Counted from the first letter of the stretch, positions 11,847 through 24,522 are shown. The stretch is DNA of 64,000 bases from Ananas comosus (GCF_001540865.1 NC_033630.1:343147-407146), one strand, 5' to 3'. The notes: generated from the letters alone by a model not told the origin. A program made the numbers and translations.

Positions 11847-12582
11847 TGTTAAAAATTAGTGCTAAACTTATTTTTTTTTGTTTTCTTTTGTTTACTAGTT
11901 TAATAATTATATTTATAGGAGCCCAATGGTCTATATATTGTTTAAATGAGCTTCTTTTTTGTTCTTTTTGAGTCAAGTTGACTTGTGACTTATTTTGGAC
12001 TAAGTGAGCCAAGTTGGACTATATGGGTTTAGTTAGGGGGTCAAAAGAAAATAAGGTAAGAGGAAAAAAGAGCTTCTTCTCTTTAGCTCCAAAATTCTCT
12101 TGTTTTAGTGTTTCTCTCAAGTACAAGAGAAATGTGAAAGAGGGTCCAAATGTGGTTGGGTTTTTGTTAGGTTTGAGGTGGGTGACCTCTAATCTATCTC
12201 TTTTTCTCTCTTGTGAACATTCATTGTAAAGTGTTTTGATTGAAGGTTTATTTTGTACTTTTTGTTTTTCATTGTATGGTGTTTTGGATACTATTGGTGA
12301 AATTGTTTAATTTCATATTTGGAGTTGTTTGAGATTATTATTGTGAGCTTCTATTTCTATGTTCTTGTCTTCTTGGGTGAATAGAAAACTTGAATTTTCG
12401 GTTTCTATACATAGGAGGAAAGTGTGCAGTCCGATTGGAGCTGCTTTTACTTCTCTCTTCATATAATATTACAATAGTGAAGGATTACCTCGAAAATATC
12501 TTCGAGTGGAGGTGGGTATCTCGTATTACTAATTGTCGGTTATCTTACATCATGTCATGTAAATTACAAGTTTAACTCTCCA
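11847..12582 (+). mobile_element. Copia 3' LTR (end approximate)
   Basis: It starts TGTTAAAAATTAGTG right after the purine tract AAGGAGGAG. It has an A/T-rich body and a tail that includes CTCTCTTGTGAACATTCATTG, with a possible CA end near 12582, where the composition changes to almost pure A/T. The 5' copy is not in the window, so the exact end is an estimate. Confidence 0.55.
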
Positions 12583-15077
12583 ACCCCCTAAATTCTTTCG
12601 GTACATCATTTTTAAAATTTTAATTTAAAATTTTAAATTATCAAATTTAAAATTTTAAATCTTAATTTTGAATTAATTTTCAATTTTCAATTTTTAATTT
12701 TTAAAATTTTAAATTTTTAAAAATTTAAATTTTAAACTTTTAATTTTAAATTTTAAATTTCAAATTTCGAATGTCAAATTTTAAATTTTAAACTATAAAT
12801 TTATATTTTAAATTCTAAATTTAAATTTTAAATTTTAAACTTAAATTTATATTCTAAATTTTCAAATTTTATTTATAAATTTCGTATTTATATTTTAAAT
12901 TAAAATATTAAACTTTATATTTTTGTTCAAATTTAAAATTTAAAATAAAAAATTAAATTTAAATTTTGTATTTTGTATTTTATATTTATTTAAATAAATT
13001 TATTTAAAAAATTTATTATTTGTAAACAGTAAAAAAATTTACCAAATATGAGTATGGGTAATTTTGAAATACACAACGCTTTATTATCAAGATTACTGAT
13101 CTTCGTAAACTAAACCAAATATAGTAATTCTATATATACTGTAATCCAACATTATATTACTACATTAAACCAAACGCAATAATACAGCATTAGTAGTAAT
13201 CTGATTCAAAAATCTCAGATACCTGATTATGTTAAAATAACATGTAACGTTACATAACGCGAACCAAATGCGAGCCGTTTGATTCACGGCTTGCAATATT
13301 TTCAGTAATTTTCTTATTAAAAATATTCAAGTTATTAATGTTTAACTAACGTTTAGTAGTTGTATAAGATATTAGTGATGCAGTAAAATCATTGTAGATT
13401 CCTAAGTGACAAGAACACTAGATTATTATTGGTTATGAGAAATTCTCAATTTCATGATTGATAAAAATAGTCTATTAATAAGGAGATACTAATTCTTACA
13501 GCCTCCTAACTTAAATGGCTTGATAAGTTAATAACATATTTACCATTACAAATATTAAATATATAATATTTTTAAAATATTATAAATTCTGAACCGAACG
13601 GCTACTATGTAGTAAATAGCATAACATTTTTATATTATTCTCACTGGTTTAAATAATTGAGCATTCAGATTGTTGGCGACACTGTTAAATATGACTTAAT
13701 GATCTAAAACTTTGTAAATAAAATTTCAAATTGTTTAGGTAATTTACAAAATGATTGAATAAAAATTCAAAATCAATATTTTAAATGGCCAAGACATTTA
13801 TCAAATAACAATATAGAATAATATAAATTAACTAAAAATTTAGTTAAAAATAACTAGATCACAATCAAAAACTCTGTTATTTAATTTTTTTAAAATTAAA
13901 TCCTCCGCTAGTGTTTTGAATGTTATTTGGTTGTGACTGTTTATTTTATGGCCACTTAGCAAAGTGTATTACAAAATTATAAAACTTATTTACCACATAT
14001 TTTATTAATTTAGAGCAAATTTAAGGACATTGATTGAAAATTTAAATGCTCTGATCATCCAAATAGGGTAGTACAAAAGATTCGTGTTATTTATTGCTTA
14101 ATAGCTCCACTCATCACAATAATTAATAATAATAACTCTTAGATTTGTACCAATGCAGGGCTATATTAAAGGCTTAAATTACACTTCTCGAACTATACTG
14201 GTAATAATTTGATTCTTAAATAGTAATTTATTATAATTTTTAATTCAAAATTAATTAATTAAATATTAACTTACGACTAATAAAAAATTAATATAATATT
14301 TTAATTTTTATTATGTCATCAGGATGCAATACTACTAGATTACATCATATTAAGAGCACATCAACAATTAGTCACTAAAATTCAGTTGTAAAATTTAATT
14401 ACAACAATTCAAAATTTTGAATATTCAAATTAAAATTATAACGTATTGTAATTTAAAAATTAAAATATTATATACCTCATAATATGAGCCAAAAATATAA
14501 TTTACTCTTAAATTAAGATAAACTAGTGCAGGGACCGTGCTTCTCAATGGGTTGTCAATTAAAATATATAATTATTAAAATTTTACGATTAAAAAATTAT
14601 TTAGTACATTAAAAAAATAATATTTTATTAATATTTTCTTAATTTTTGAATAGCTATATTATTCTAACAATTTTATTTAAAAATTAATCAAATTTAATAG
14701 TTTGAAAATTGTTTGATAAATAACTTTTTTAATTAAAAAAATTAAAAATCTAAATATATCACTTAACTCTACAGATTTAGTTAGTATATAGATTTAGTTA
14801 GTATATTTTATGTGATTCTTGCAACTAAATTTCATAAAATATAAAATTAATTTAAACTACATCAATCTTTCTTTTATTTTTTAATATATAATATATATTT
14901 AAATGCTCAATATTATAAAATTAAAATTTACATTTAACACAAACAGTCTAAACTATTTAAAAATTATTTATATATTTTAAAATTTTATAATAAAAAATTA
15001 GATTGAATTTTAAAAAGATATAAATTCTTTTGTGCATATATAAAGAAAGCAAAAAAAAATTTAAGAGAAAAAAAAAA

Positions 15078-15078
<1 letters not shown>
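12583..15078. other. AT-rich low-complexity DNA, no gene
   Basis: From 12600 to 13020 the sequence is built almost only from AAATTT/TTTAAA-type words, forming many small palindromes. From 13020 to 15078 it remains very AT-rich with no coding frame of note. A possible old transposon with short inverted ends (AGCCGTTTGATTCA / TGAACCGAACGGCT) covers about 13273-13603, but I see no target duplication. Confidence 0.7.

Positions 15079-15172
<94 letters not shown>
15079..15172. repeat. Homopolymer tract of 94 A
   Basis: This is an uninterrupted A run preceded by shorter A runs from about 15048. It is too long to trust exactly, since assembly length errors are likely. It could be the tail of an old retroposed sequence, but I see no body I can name. 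Confidence 0.9.
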
Positions 15173-15173
<1 letters not shown>

Positions 15174-15257
15174 ACTAGTGTTCCTATTGTTTGTAGTGGT
15201 CCTATTCTTGAGGAATCAACTAGTGACGTATTTAGTCTTCAACCCTTTGAACTTCTG

Positions 15258-15261
<4 letters not shown>

Positions 15262-15292
<31 letters not shown>
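15262..15292. repeat. (GA)n microsatellite
   Basis: A perfect GA dinucleotide run of about 30 bp. The following 15293-15990 has no gene I can support; an incomplete 65-codon frame there has no recognisable domain. Confidence 0.85.
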
Positions 15293-15294
<2 letters not shown>

Positions 15295-16007
15295 CACATT
15301 GTGGATGGTTTTATTAATCGAATAACTTTTATAAATTTAATTGAACTTTGTTTTACTGCAATACTTATTAAACTTGATCACTAACGTCTAAATTTGTTCA
15401 AATTCTACAAATCCAATGTGTGCCAATAAAACTGAATCTGTTAAACAACACCATCCATTCATTATCGACAAACTTAACAAGGGATACTGTTACCGATGAA
15501 TTGGTCTTGACATTTTATAGTCGTTCTCATCAAGCATTAATCAATACCGTTGAATGTATAACAATACAAATTAGTCAACTATCAATCCGGTGCAGCTACA
15601 GCGAACTTGTTATGTAAACACCGCAATCTTTGCATACATCCTAACCTTCGTACATCACTTTCCAAAGATTAGGTAACGAATCAACGTATAAATAAATGTA
15701 TAAATAAATTTGCAAATAAATAAATAATTTTTTGTACTGATTAAGGTTTCGTTTGGGATTACGGAAAGATTACGTTACGTGTCTGTTTGTTTCCATATGT
15801 AATATTGCGTTCGCGATAAGTCGCGATAAGTCGATTAGGATATATTTTTCACGGTCCCATCGAAGAACACAGAAACATCTTCCTATATACTTTTTCCTGA
15901 ATTTTATTTTATCTAATAACGTTAGATAAATCTCAATACCAAACTAAGACTAAGTATAACTAATCTCCAAATTATACCCCACTCGGACCGGCCCGGTCCG
16001 GTCCGAT

Positions 16008-16958
16008 TCACCTGAGAAGCGCGGTTAACACGATGGCCAAAAAAACCGCGGCCCCAACCGCGCTGCAGCAAAAGTCGAGGAGAAGCTCTTTTCGCGCCTC
16101 CGCGGCTTTTCGATTCCGCTTCCGCTTCACGAACTCGTCGTATCGCCGCTTCGCCTCCTCCTCCTCTTCTCCTCCTCCGCTCCTCCTCCTCCTCCTCTCC
16201 CCCTCCATTAAACCCCTCAGAATCACCAAACTGTCCCCGCCGCACACCGCGGCCCCGTCCGCGTCCCCCACGCGGAGGCTCACCTCGCGCACGTGCCCCG
16301 TCTCCTCCCCGAGCGTGACCGTCGCCTCTATGAGGAACTCCCCCGCCACGGTCGCGTACCGGATTAGGGTTTCGCCCGTGTACCAGTGGCGGCCCACGGC
16401 GACGGGGCGGCGGCTCGAGAGGTTCACCGCGCGCCCCCGCGCCGGGTCGATCAGGATCCAGCTCAGCTCCAGCTCCGCCGCCGGGCACGCCGCCGCCGCC
16501 GCCGGAGGCGGCGGCGGGGACTTGCGGTCGAGGGCGTCGATGCGGAAGGGGGAGCCGAGGAACCAGGGGGAGGAGGCGTCGGTGGCGACGACGCGGGAGA
16601 GGAGCGGGGCGCCCCCGCGGTAGAGATCGACGGCGGAGATGAGCTCGCGGGGGGGAGGGGGGGCGGGTCCGAGGAGGAGCGGCGGCGACGAGGGTTTGGG
16701 GACGGGGAACGGGGACGCGTCGGAGAAGAGGCGGCGGGGCGAGGCGGCGGCGGCGGCGGAGAGGAGGCCGGGGTGGCGGAGGGAGGGCCACGTGGCGAGG
16801 CAGAGGTCGCGCCACAGCGCGGGGTCGGAGGCTAGCTCGCGGAGCCGCGCCGAGGCGCAGCTCGCCGCCGCGAGCGCCGCCCCGTCGAGTCGCCGGAGCG
16901 CGAGCGCCACCACGTCCGGGTGGAGCTCCTCGATGCTCCTCGCGGATCCGAGCGCCAT
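16008..16958 (-). CDS. F-box protein with C-terminal membrane segment (At2g27310/At2g36090-like)
   Basis: This is a single-exon gene of 316 codons and very high GC content. Residues about 8-55 (SIEELHPDVVALALRRL ... LASDPALWRDLC) match an F-box, which binds SKP1 in an SCF ubiquitin ligase. A middle region with WFLGSPF, WILIDP and GRHWYTGETLIRYATV resembles the plant F-box subfamily of At2g27310 and At2g36090. A charged stretch (about 250-291) precedes a hydrophobic helix at 296-315 at the very C-terminus, suggesting tail anchoring in a membrane. I chose the ATG at 16958 because the F-box starts right after it; an in-frame ATG 20 codons upstream (17018) is less likely. The substrate is unknown. 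No other recognisable domain such as Kelch or LRR is seen. Confidence 0.85.
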   Translation of the reverse strand: MALGSARSIEELHPDVVALALRRLDGAALAAASCASARLRELASDPALWRDLCLATWPSLRHPGLLSAAAAASPRRLFSDASPFPVPKPSSPPLLLGPAPPPPRELISAVDLYRGGAPLLSRVVATDASSPWFLGSPFRIDALDRKSPPPPPAAAAACPAAELELSWILIDPARGRAVNLSSRRPVAVGRHWYTGETLIRYATVAGEFLIEATVTLGEETGHVREVSLRVGDADGAAVCGGDSLVILRGLMEGERRRRRSGGGEEEEEAKRRYDEFVKRKRNRKAAEARKELLLDFCCSAVGAAVFLAIVLTALLR

Positions 16959-17080
16959 TGAAGAGGTACGCTCTAGGGTTTCGAAGCACCTTTCTCTTCT
17001 AACTAGGGTTTGGATCAATCGATCGATCGACGGGTTTCGTAGGGAGCTTCACGACGATATATTGGAGAGAACAGCGTGAG
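16959..17080 (-). promoter_or_regulatory. 5' leader/promoter of the F-box gene with telo-box motifs
   Basis: AAACCCTAG occurs twice on the minus strand (about 16973-16981 and 17004-17012) within 60 bp of the start codon. This telo-box is common in leaders of plant housekeeping genes. The transcription start is not visible. Confidence 0.45.
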
Positions 17081-18052
17081 GTGTTTTATAGGTACATAAT
17101 AATGGTGGGGAAAGGAGAAAGAAGGGTTCAATTTCAAACTGAGGCTGCTATAGCAGGGATTGGTGTATAAAATAAATGACCTTACTTTGGGGTTTTAATT
17201 ACGGGAGTACCACTGCGTTTGGATTGGGATAGTGCACGGTGGGGATTGGGGGACATAATAATAATACTGTGTAATATAATATATATGGTCGGAGATATTC
17301 GGTGGACCCAGTGCGCAAAATTTTTCTATAAATTAAATACATGTAAATTTTGATGAGGTAGTGTTGTTGGGGAAGGGGAGGGGCATTTTGATTTACTGAA
17401 TAGCGCGAGAATTGTGTTAGTTATGTTAATTTAAAAGGCCAATTGCTTATACGTTTCTAAACAAATTTCGACTATTTTATCTATCTAGCATATAGTTAGA
17501 CTCTGTTAGTTATCTCTTAGGAGTGACCGTTATTTTACTATAAAATTATTATTTTATCATTTCAAATATATCTTTTACTGTCACTAATTTTTTTTTATTT
17601 GATTTTAAGTTAGGTATAAAAAAGTTATTTTGACTTTTTTAAAGTCCGGTAAAAATCTAATTCGGATTTAATCCGAGATAGCTTAATCGGTACCAATAGC
17701 GGAGATTTTTGAATAATGAAGAAATATACAAGAAGAATATTAGACAGAAAAAAAAAAGTAAAAATAAATAAGATATTTCAGAAGTATTGAGAGGTATATA
17801 GGTAACTATTCATAATTTAAAATACAACTGAATGTTTAGGCAGAACATTGTATTGTTATTATTTGTTTCATCTTATGCCATTTGGTGTAATTTTTGGGTT
17901 AGATTTTCGACATGCTCATTTAGTTAGGTTTCTTAATGTCTACATTTTCTCTTTTTTTTCTGGTCTTGTCGTACCATGGAGCTGAAATCCGCCACCGGTA
18001 ATTTCACCAAATTTTATCGTCCGTCAATTGATCTGATAGCAGAGCTTCATTG
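17081..18052. other. Intergenic DNA, no gene seen
   Basis: Moderately AT-rich sequence upstream of the F-box gene without a coding frame of note. A stretch near 17215 (GCGTTTGGATTGGG) resembles the ends of plant DNA transposons, but no partner end or target duplication was found. Confidence 0.5.
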
Positions 18053-18061
18053 TATTTTTAG

Positions 18062-18416
18062 GGGAAAACTTCAAAAACCCTCTATGTGGTTTCGTAGTTT
18101 CTCGCTTTGCTCCCCTGTGGTTTAAAATATATCAATTTGCCCCCATGTGGTTTTTTTTTTTTCTTTTTCTTATCAATTTCATTATTTTTTTTTCTTAAAT
18201 CAGTGATAAAGTTAAAATTAACGGGTATTAAAGTAAATATTTGATAAATCTAGATGGATATCTGAAGTTTTTTGTATATAATTTAATAAAATATTAACGA
18301 AAAAGCTACCGAAAAGATAAAAATGAAACCACAAGAGGGCAAATTGATACATTTTAAATCACAGGGGGACAAAATGAGAAACTACGAAACTACACGGGGT
18401 TTTTTTAAGTTTTCCC
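18062..18416. mobile_element. Mutator-type MITE family B, copy 1
   Basis: The ends are perfect inverted repeats GGGAAAACTT / AAGTTTTCCC, and complementarity continues through the AAAAACC...GTGGTTT blocks. The 9-bp TATTTTTAG flanks both sides (18053-18061 and 18417-18425). It has no coding capacity. Two relatives lie at 27580-27914 and 59536-59911. The T run at about 18151-18160 is internal. Confidence 0.88.
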
Positions 18417-18772
18417 TATTTTTAGTTGAATAATTTTGCCTAGTGTGATGAAAATTCTGTGCATTCGGTCTACAGAGAATCTGAGTCCTCAAATGTGAGA
18501 TTAGTTTGATTAATATTAATTAACAGCTGTTGGGAGGTGCACATGGTTAATTGACTAATTCAACTCAGTAGAGTTATATTTAGCCAAGTTATTAGTACAT
18601 TTCTAGCTGTAATGAATTTAGTCACTTCAAGTTTTTTTTTTTTTTAATTCTTTTCTTTTTCCATGAGTTTTGACTTTTGAGTGTCCTCCCAGTACGTAAC
18701 GGTATAGAAAGGGGTCTTTGGATGGTTATATATTTGATTAATTATTTGGTGAGTGATTAGGACATTAGCCTC

Positions 18773-18796
18773 TTTTTTTTTTTTTTTTTTTTTTTT
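18773..18796. repeat. Poly-T tract of 24
   Basis: A homopolymer run. The left flank from 18426 shows no gene. Confidence 0.8.
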
Positions 18797-18975
18797 GGTT
18801 ATGCTTTTTGACTGGTATGTGACGTGTGTATACATCTGTTTTGATAGCTATTTGTGAAGAAATAGTTATTTAGATTATGTGATGTGTTCTTTTGTTGATA
18901 GTTAGGGAAAATGTGATCGAGTATATTTGTTAGAAATAAAAAAAACTTGATCAGTTGCGTCCATCTCAACATTTT

Positions 18976-19094
18976 TTTTTGTTTTTTTTGAGAGAAATGC
19001 TATCTATTTTATTTATTTTATTTAAAAATAAACTTGGCTGAAAATATGAATCAACTAGAATTCAAACTTGGATCTCGGATACCAACCACCAAAT
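18976..19094 (-). mobile_element. tRNA-derived SINE, 5'-truncated copy
   Basis: Read on the minus strand, the copy keeps the B-box side (AAGTTTGAATTC), the central AAGTTTATTT and a poly-A tail. The A-box end is missing. A 15-bp direct repeat CCATCTCAACATTTT flanks it exactly (18961-18975 and 19095-19109), which shows target-primed insertion. It belongs to the family of the better preserved copy at 20086-20256. Confidence 0.85.
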
Positions 19095-19845
19095 CCATCT
19101 CAACATTTTGATTAGATAGAAGTGTTAGATATATAAATGGCACACACAATTACAAGTAGAAGCTACCCATATTTTTTAGTCGTTTGACATTTGTAATCTT
19201 ATATTGGATAGAAAAAAAAATTTGCATATATGAAAAGTAGACACTTCAATTTTAAAAACTTTAATTTAAATATTTTAGGCTCATAGTTTGGATCTAATAA
19301 ATTATTAGTACTAGTGAACTATATTATTACAATATGTGTAATTTGCTGTTAAAAAGTTCAAATCTCATAAAAACTATATTTTGGTAGGGAAAAAAAAAAT
19401 CCTCAAATTAGAATTATGTTTCTTTCATGATCGGCCCACTATCTAAAAGTCTTTCCTTGATTCATGTGACTTAATTTAGAGCATCAATCGGTCAAAAATT
19501 ATGTCCTTGTTACGATATCAATTAACATAATTTTTTAGGAGATTTAAAATCGACGTCATAGTTATAGATGTGCATTGCTGACCACTTAATCGATTTGATC
19601 CATTATGTGGCTAAGGAGAATACACGTAAACACTGATCTTACTGAAGCATTATGAATTAAACTGATTATTTCACCAGAAGTTTTTAATTTATTATGGAAT
19701 AAATTATTTTTAGTGATTTAAACCTTTAAACAAGCATTTACTTTTTTGACAACATGCACTAATGTGTAATTGTCGCGCTCTATGCCAGTTGGTGCTATTA
19801 GCTCCTTTGCAAATATGCAAAATAGGAAATAAATAAATAAATAAA

Positions 19846-19847
19846 TA

Positions 19848-19888
<41 letters not shown>
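19846..19888. repeat. (AT)n then (GA)n compound microsatellite
   Basis: A (AAAT)n-like start, then about 9 AT units and about 11 GA units. Confidence 0.85.
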
Positions 19889-20085
19889 TTGAACTGAAAT
19901 ACTATCAATAGTATATGAGCTCTTTTCCTATCGATTTTTTAACTGTTAAATTTATATTTTAATCAATTTCATCCTTTCATACTATTCAACTAATTACCTA
20001 ATCAGCCAGCCTTAGGGGACGACCACTAAATTTTAGGGAATCACTATCATCCTAGCCTATAAATTTATTCCAAGAGTTGAAAATT

Positions 20086-20256
20086 CTTTCTTCTTTTTTT
20101 TTTTTTTTTTTGAGAGAGAAAGATAACATATTACCCGCTTCGTTTATTTCATTTAGAAATAAACTTAGCTGAAAATATGAATCAACTAGGATTCGAACTT
20201 GGGTCTCGAGTACCAACCATCAAGCCCTTTTGCCACTTGCGCTAGGGACTGTCGGT
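20086..20256 (-). mobile_element. tRNA-derived SINE, near full-length copy
   Basis: On the minus strand it starts with an A-box (TAGCGCAAGTGG), then a B-box (AGTTCGAATCC), a non-tRNA body and a 3' end GAAGCGGGTAATATGTTATC followed by TCTCTC and a poly-A tail. Both boxes fit the RNA polymerase III internal promoter consensus. Near-identical flanks (AAGAGTTGAAAATT / AAGAGTTAAAATT) at about 20072 and 20257 look like the target duplication. It is about 170 bp, a usual SINE length. Confidence 0.88.
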
Positions 20257-20319
20257 AAGAGTTAAAATTATAGGCTAAAAATTCCATAGCGAAAAAACTA
20301 GAATACTATTAATAGTATT

Positions 20320-20321
<2 letters not shown>

Positions 20322-20368
<47 letters not shown>
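20322..20368. repeat. (AT)n microsatellite
   Basis: A perfect AT run of about 46 bp. Confidence 0.9.
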
Positions 20369-20369
<1 letters not shown>

Positions 20370-23300
20370 CAAAATGGGTTGTTAATGAGTCTTTTTCACT
20401 GTGGAAGAGATAAGCACCACTCTTATGTAATGTAATATATTTGCTTTCATTGCGTAATATCGGACGGTTGAAGGGCTTTTCATGACAGGAGCTTCTTTTA
20501 ACGTCGGCCGGCTATGATTAGTAAAATCAAGGAAAGAAACGTCAAAAGCATCTCTCCCATCTTATTTTTAGCCTACAAATGTCTACAGCCAAATGAATGG
20601 GTTGTCGCTTTTAAGGAGTAAATTAACTTAAAAGTGCTTTGTGAGAAATCCGGTTAAACACCAGCTCGTTCTTATTTTAAAGCATTTTTTAAATTAAGCA
20701 AAGTTCGGTCCCTTCCAAGTGTTTCTCTCGTCTTCTCGAGGCTAAATGCACAGCTCCAGCATCTGATGTTTCGTAGCAGCTTCTCTATTTTGAAATATAG
20801 TAATGAGTTATGTGACACATAAAAATTGAGTAGTTTTGAACATTATATGAATCTGAAACAAGCTTTTGAACCTAAGTGGCGTAAAGTTATAATGTTATAG
20901 TAAATAAGTTGTTCGCTGCTAGTCTTTTTACTAATTTTGATGCTATATTTAAGGGCCTTTTCTTTCGGGGCTTTAATCTTATTTGACTTTTGAGAAGAAG
21001 TTAATTATCCCGTTGCTCTCGATTAAATATTAGACTTAATGTGATTGATTAGGTACGTATTTTATTATCGAATAAATGTTGCAGAGAAAACTCTCTTCAT
21101 GTATAATGGGCCCGTACCTCTTATACATGGTGTGGACAATTAATGGGCCGATAAATTATAAAGAAGCCCATAAACAACTCTCCTAGTTGGCCCGTAAAAT
21201 CCAATAAATGGGCCACCTATTTCCCAATCCCGACCTTCTACGTATTCACATCGCGGGTGAAGTGGTGCAAATGCTTTTTTGTGTGTTCCCTGCAAATGCC
21301 TCGGCAATTTCAGATTACGCGCGCGAATCAATCAAAATTTTCTCGGCATCGTCAATATCGATGCATCAACGGAGGAACTTAATTCAGGTATTATGCATGG
21401 ATAAGATGTAATCATTCTCTCTTCTACCTGCGTTCAATGTGTGATCTTGCTGGTCTTGCTTGTTACATGTTTGATAGATTGCCTCTGAAAAGTATAGCTT
21501 TACGCAGAAAGATGGTTTTGCAATATGGGATACTACTTAGTGTAAACAGTTCATTGCTTAACTTGTTGGAATTGTGGCTCCGAATGCCTCTGCTGGGTGG
21601 TTGAAGAAATGCCATCGAAAGCTCTTTTAAATTTTACGAAGCTTAAGGATTGTGGTGTATGTTTCATATTTATTATCAAACAAGGCCCTGAATATTGATT
21701 GACACCTTTTTGTTCTTCCTAGTGCTAGTGTACAAACGTGGCCTCGAGAATTGGGCGAACGTCAATACATGCAGTAAAGACTATTTCTGGGCTGTTTCCT
21801 ATTAGATTAATCTTTTGGTTCACACGGTGAAGATTAAGTGAACCCAAATGGTTTATCTGGTAGAAAACGACCCAAGAATATTTCGTGCATGAGGTGGAGA
21901 TCAGTATGCCAAGTGCATTGGCAGGAGAGGAAATGAAACAGGTAAAGTCTCGCATCATACTCTCGCAAATGGTATGCTGATTTTTCTTATTCAACATTCT
22001 CTTGTGCCGTTATTTCGTCCTCTGGTATTCGTTCCGTGCATATGCAGACTTTTCTGTTCGCACTTACTAATTAACCCATGTTAAGTCAGTTTCGCATCCG
22101 ATTGCAACCACCTTACTATGCTCCAATTTTTCTACGTATGATAAAAAATGACAACCTTTGACGTTTAATCGATTGCAACCACCTTACTATGCTCCGATTG
22201 CTTTCTTTCCTACTAGTGATTGCGATCCAACTTGGACCGTAAGATCATTGTTAAGCATTTATTTAGCTCATTAAGTATAGATAACACGATTATCAACCGG
22301 AATAGTGTTCTCAGTGAGCCCTGTCTAAAATAATTGAATTGGCTTCATTTGTCTGTCCACATGCCCTGTACTGGCAGCGTTTTCTTGAGGAAATCATGGT
22401 CAAATTGGAAAGTCTACGCTGAGAAACTACGAAGAGATACACAAAGGTGGAATAATTCAGTGTAAGCGTGCTTAAATTAAAGGTGAGCACTCGCGGGGTA
22501 GCCATTTTTGGGTGGACCGTGCTTGTTGGTAAGGTTTTGATGAAGGCAATGACTTCTCAACTCACAATTATGTTGATGGGGCATACGAGATAACATGTGT
22601 TTTGTTTGGTCCCACTCGATTTCATTGTATCATGTGATGCATTATCATCTTCAATATCTACTCAATCTTGTTTTCGCTAGTCTCTCGTACCTTGTGTCAC
22701 TGTCAAGTTCTCGTCTGGCCTCCTTCCTCATTTATCCGGAATCTACATGCCTATTTGCAAACGAGGAACTTCAAACACCATGTGCTATATACATGGAGAA
22801 TTTCTTGCTTTCAAGCGGATGTTGATTAATTATGGTAGAAATATGAGTGTTCTTTGAGCCATATAACCTAATCACTCATGATCCGCAGATGTGAAACAAC
22901 CGAACCAATTTCTCCATATTCGATCTAACCTCATCCTCTCTGTTTGGGACTTTAATAGGTCCAGGGTTAGCTATTTTGTTAAGCCTCTAATAGAAATTAT
23001 GGTAGTTGAACTCAGAATTTCTTAGATTTCCAGTATCTGTTCTCTTCAACAAAAAATAGTTCTTTAATAGGACTATTCATGTTGGGGTGTAAATGTTGTA
23101 GTCCTAGGCCACGACTTAAATATTGCAATTAGGGAAAGGCCCTCCCCTGCACATGGCGCATTTCATTGTTAGTGGACAAGAGATCTTTATGTTGATATGA
23201 TTGCTAATTGCCCAACAAGTTTAATCATCTTTGCACCGATACCGAAAAGCACATACAGATGAATCCTTGCTTCTTACTTTTCAGTGTGTGGTTATTACTA

Positions 23301-24488
23301 TCTCAGCTTCTTGTACTGTAACTAGTTCATGTACATTGAAATCACCGTAGAGTTATCTACAAAGCATTGGATTTATGCTAGTTTGGTTCCTAATCATTGA
23401 CCAAATTTGGTACTCTTCAATCTACTCTCTTCAAGCTGCTCTCCCCTGTTTTTTGACTTGGTTAAAGCTGCTTGATTTGTGTGGAGAGCTATAGAAAAAT
23501 TGATTTTACTAGATCATTATTCACTTCCTGAATTTGAACAAATTTAAATAGATCTAATGTTTACAGTAGTAGTTGTTCCATGAGTATTATTTCCTTACTT
23601 CAGAAGCCCCTCACATTAGCTTTACTGACTAATCTCTTTCACTTTACAGCTTTCACTTTACAGCATACTAATTGGCCTCTTTCACTAATGACTACAGTGC
23701 TTAGGCTTTATTCCCCCTCAGAATAATTCATAGTAGGAGACAGATAGGTCCCTAGAACTTTACCCCCTAAGCAGTTCGGAATCTAGCTTATTATGGTTGA
23801 GCATGGTGGACCTTTCTATCTGAGCTTGTCTCCAAAGCCTTTAGCCAAGTCTCTTTTTCTAATATCTTATTAGGGTTTGTGAACAGGTTACAACATCAAT
23901 TTAGAGACTTTTTCTTCCCATAAGGAACAAAAAGGAGGGGACCAACCCATAAATATAGAAATAAAAGCTCAGGACATGGAAATCCCCAGGTGTCTTTTCT
24001 TTGATTCCTACCATAAAATTTTCTTTCATGTCATGTGTCTCTCCACTGTACTAATGCCACCTTGAAACCACCTCATTCCACCTCTATTCATCTCACAGTG
24101 AGACCACCCAGACATTTACCAACTATCTAGCATAGCTTTTCAATTTTCAACACTCAAAAATTACAGAGCTTTAGTTGTAGTAGAAGATTGGAAGAGCTTA
24201 TCATCCCAATCACAGCAGAAGCTTCAATTAGCTTAGTTACCGCAGAAAACCTTATTAAACAGTTGTTTGGCTCAGTTGCAGAATATTAATTCGAGTTGTC
24301 TGAATAGTAGAGTTGCCGAATACACTATACTAAAGCACGCATGATATTTTTTCTTTTTCCCGAAGTATCGTATTCTTGTAATAGAATTGAATACGAAACT
24401 AAACAAAATCTAATTATTTCTTCTAAATGCCTCTGTTAAAGAAGCACTTTCAGAAGAAGCTTCAATTATTAGGGGGAGGAGAAAAAAA

Positions 24489-24522
<34 letters not shown>

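Noticed and set aside
16033..16835. Long plus-strand frames of 149-196 codons over the F-box gene
   Set aside because: They are antisense shadows of the GC-rich F-box exon, made of Arg/Ala/Ser-rich low-complexity sequence.
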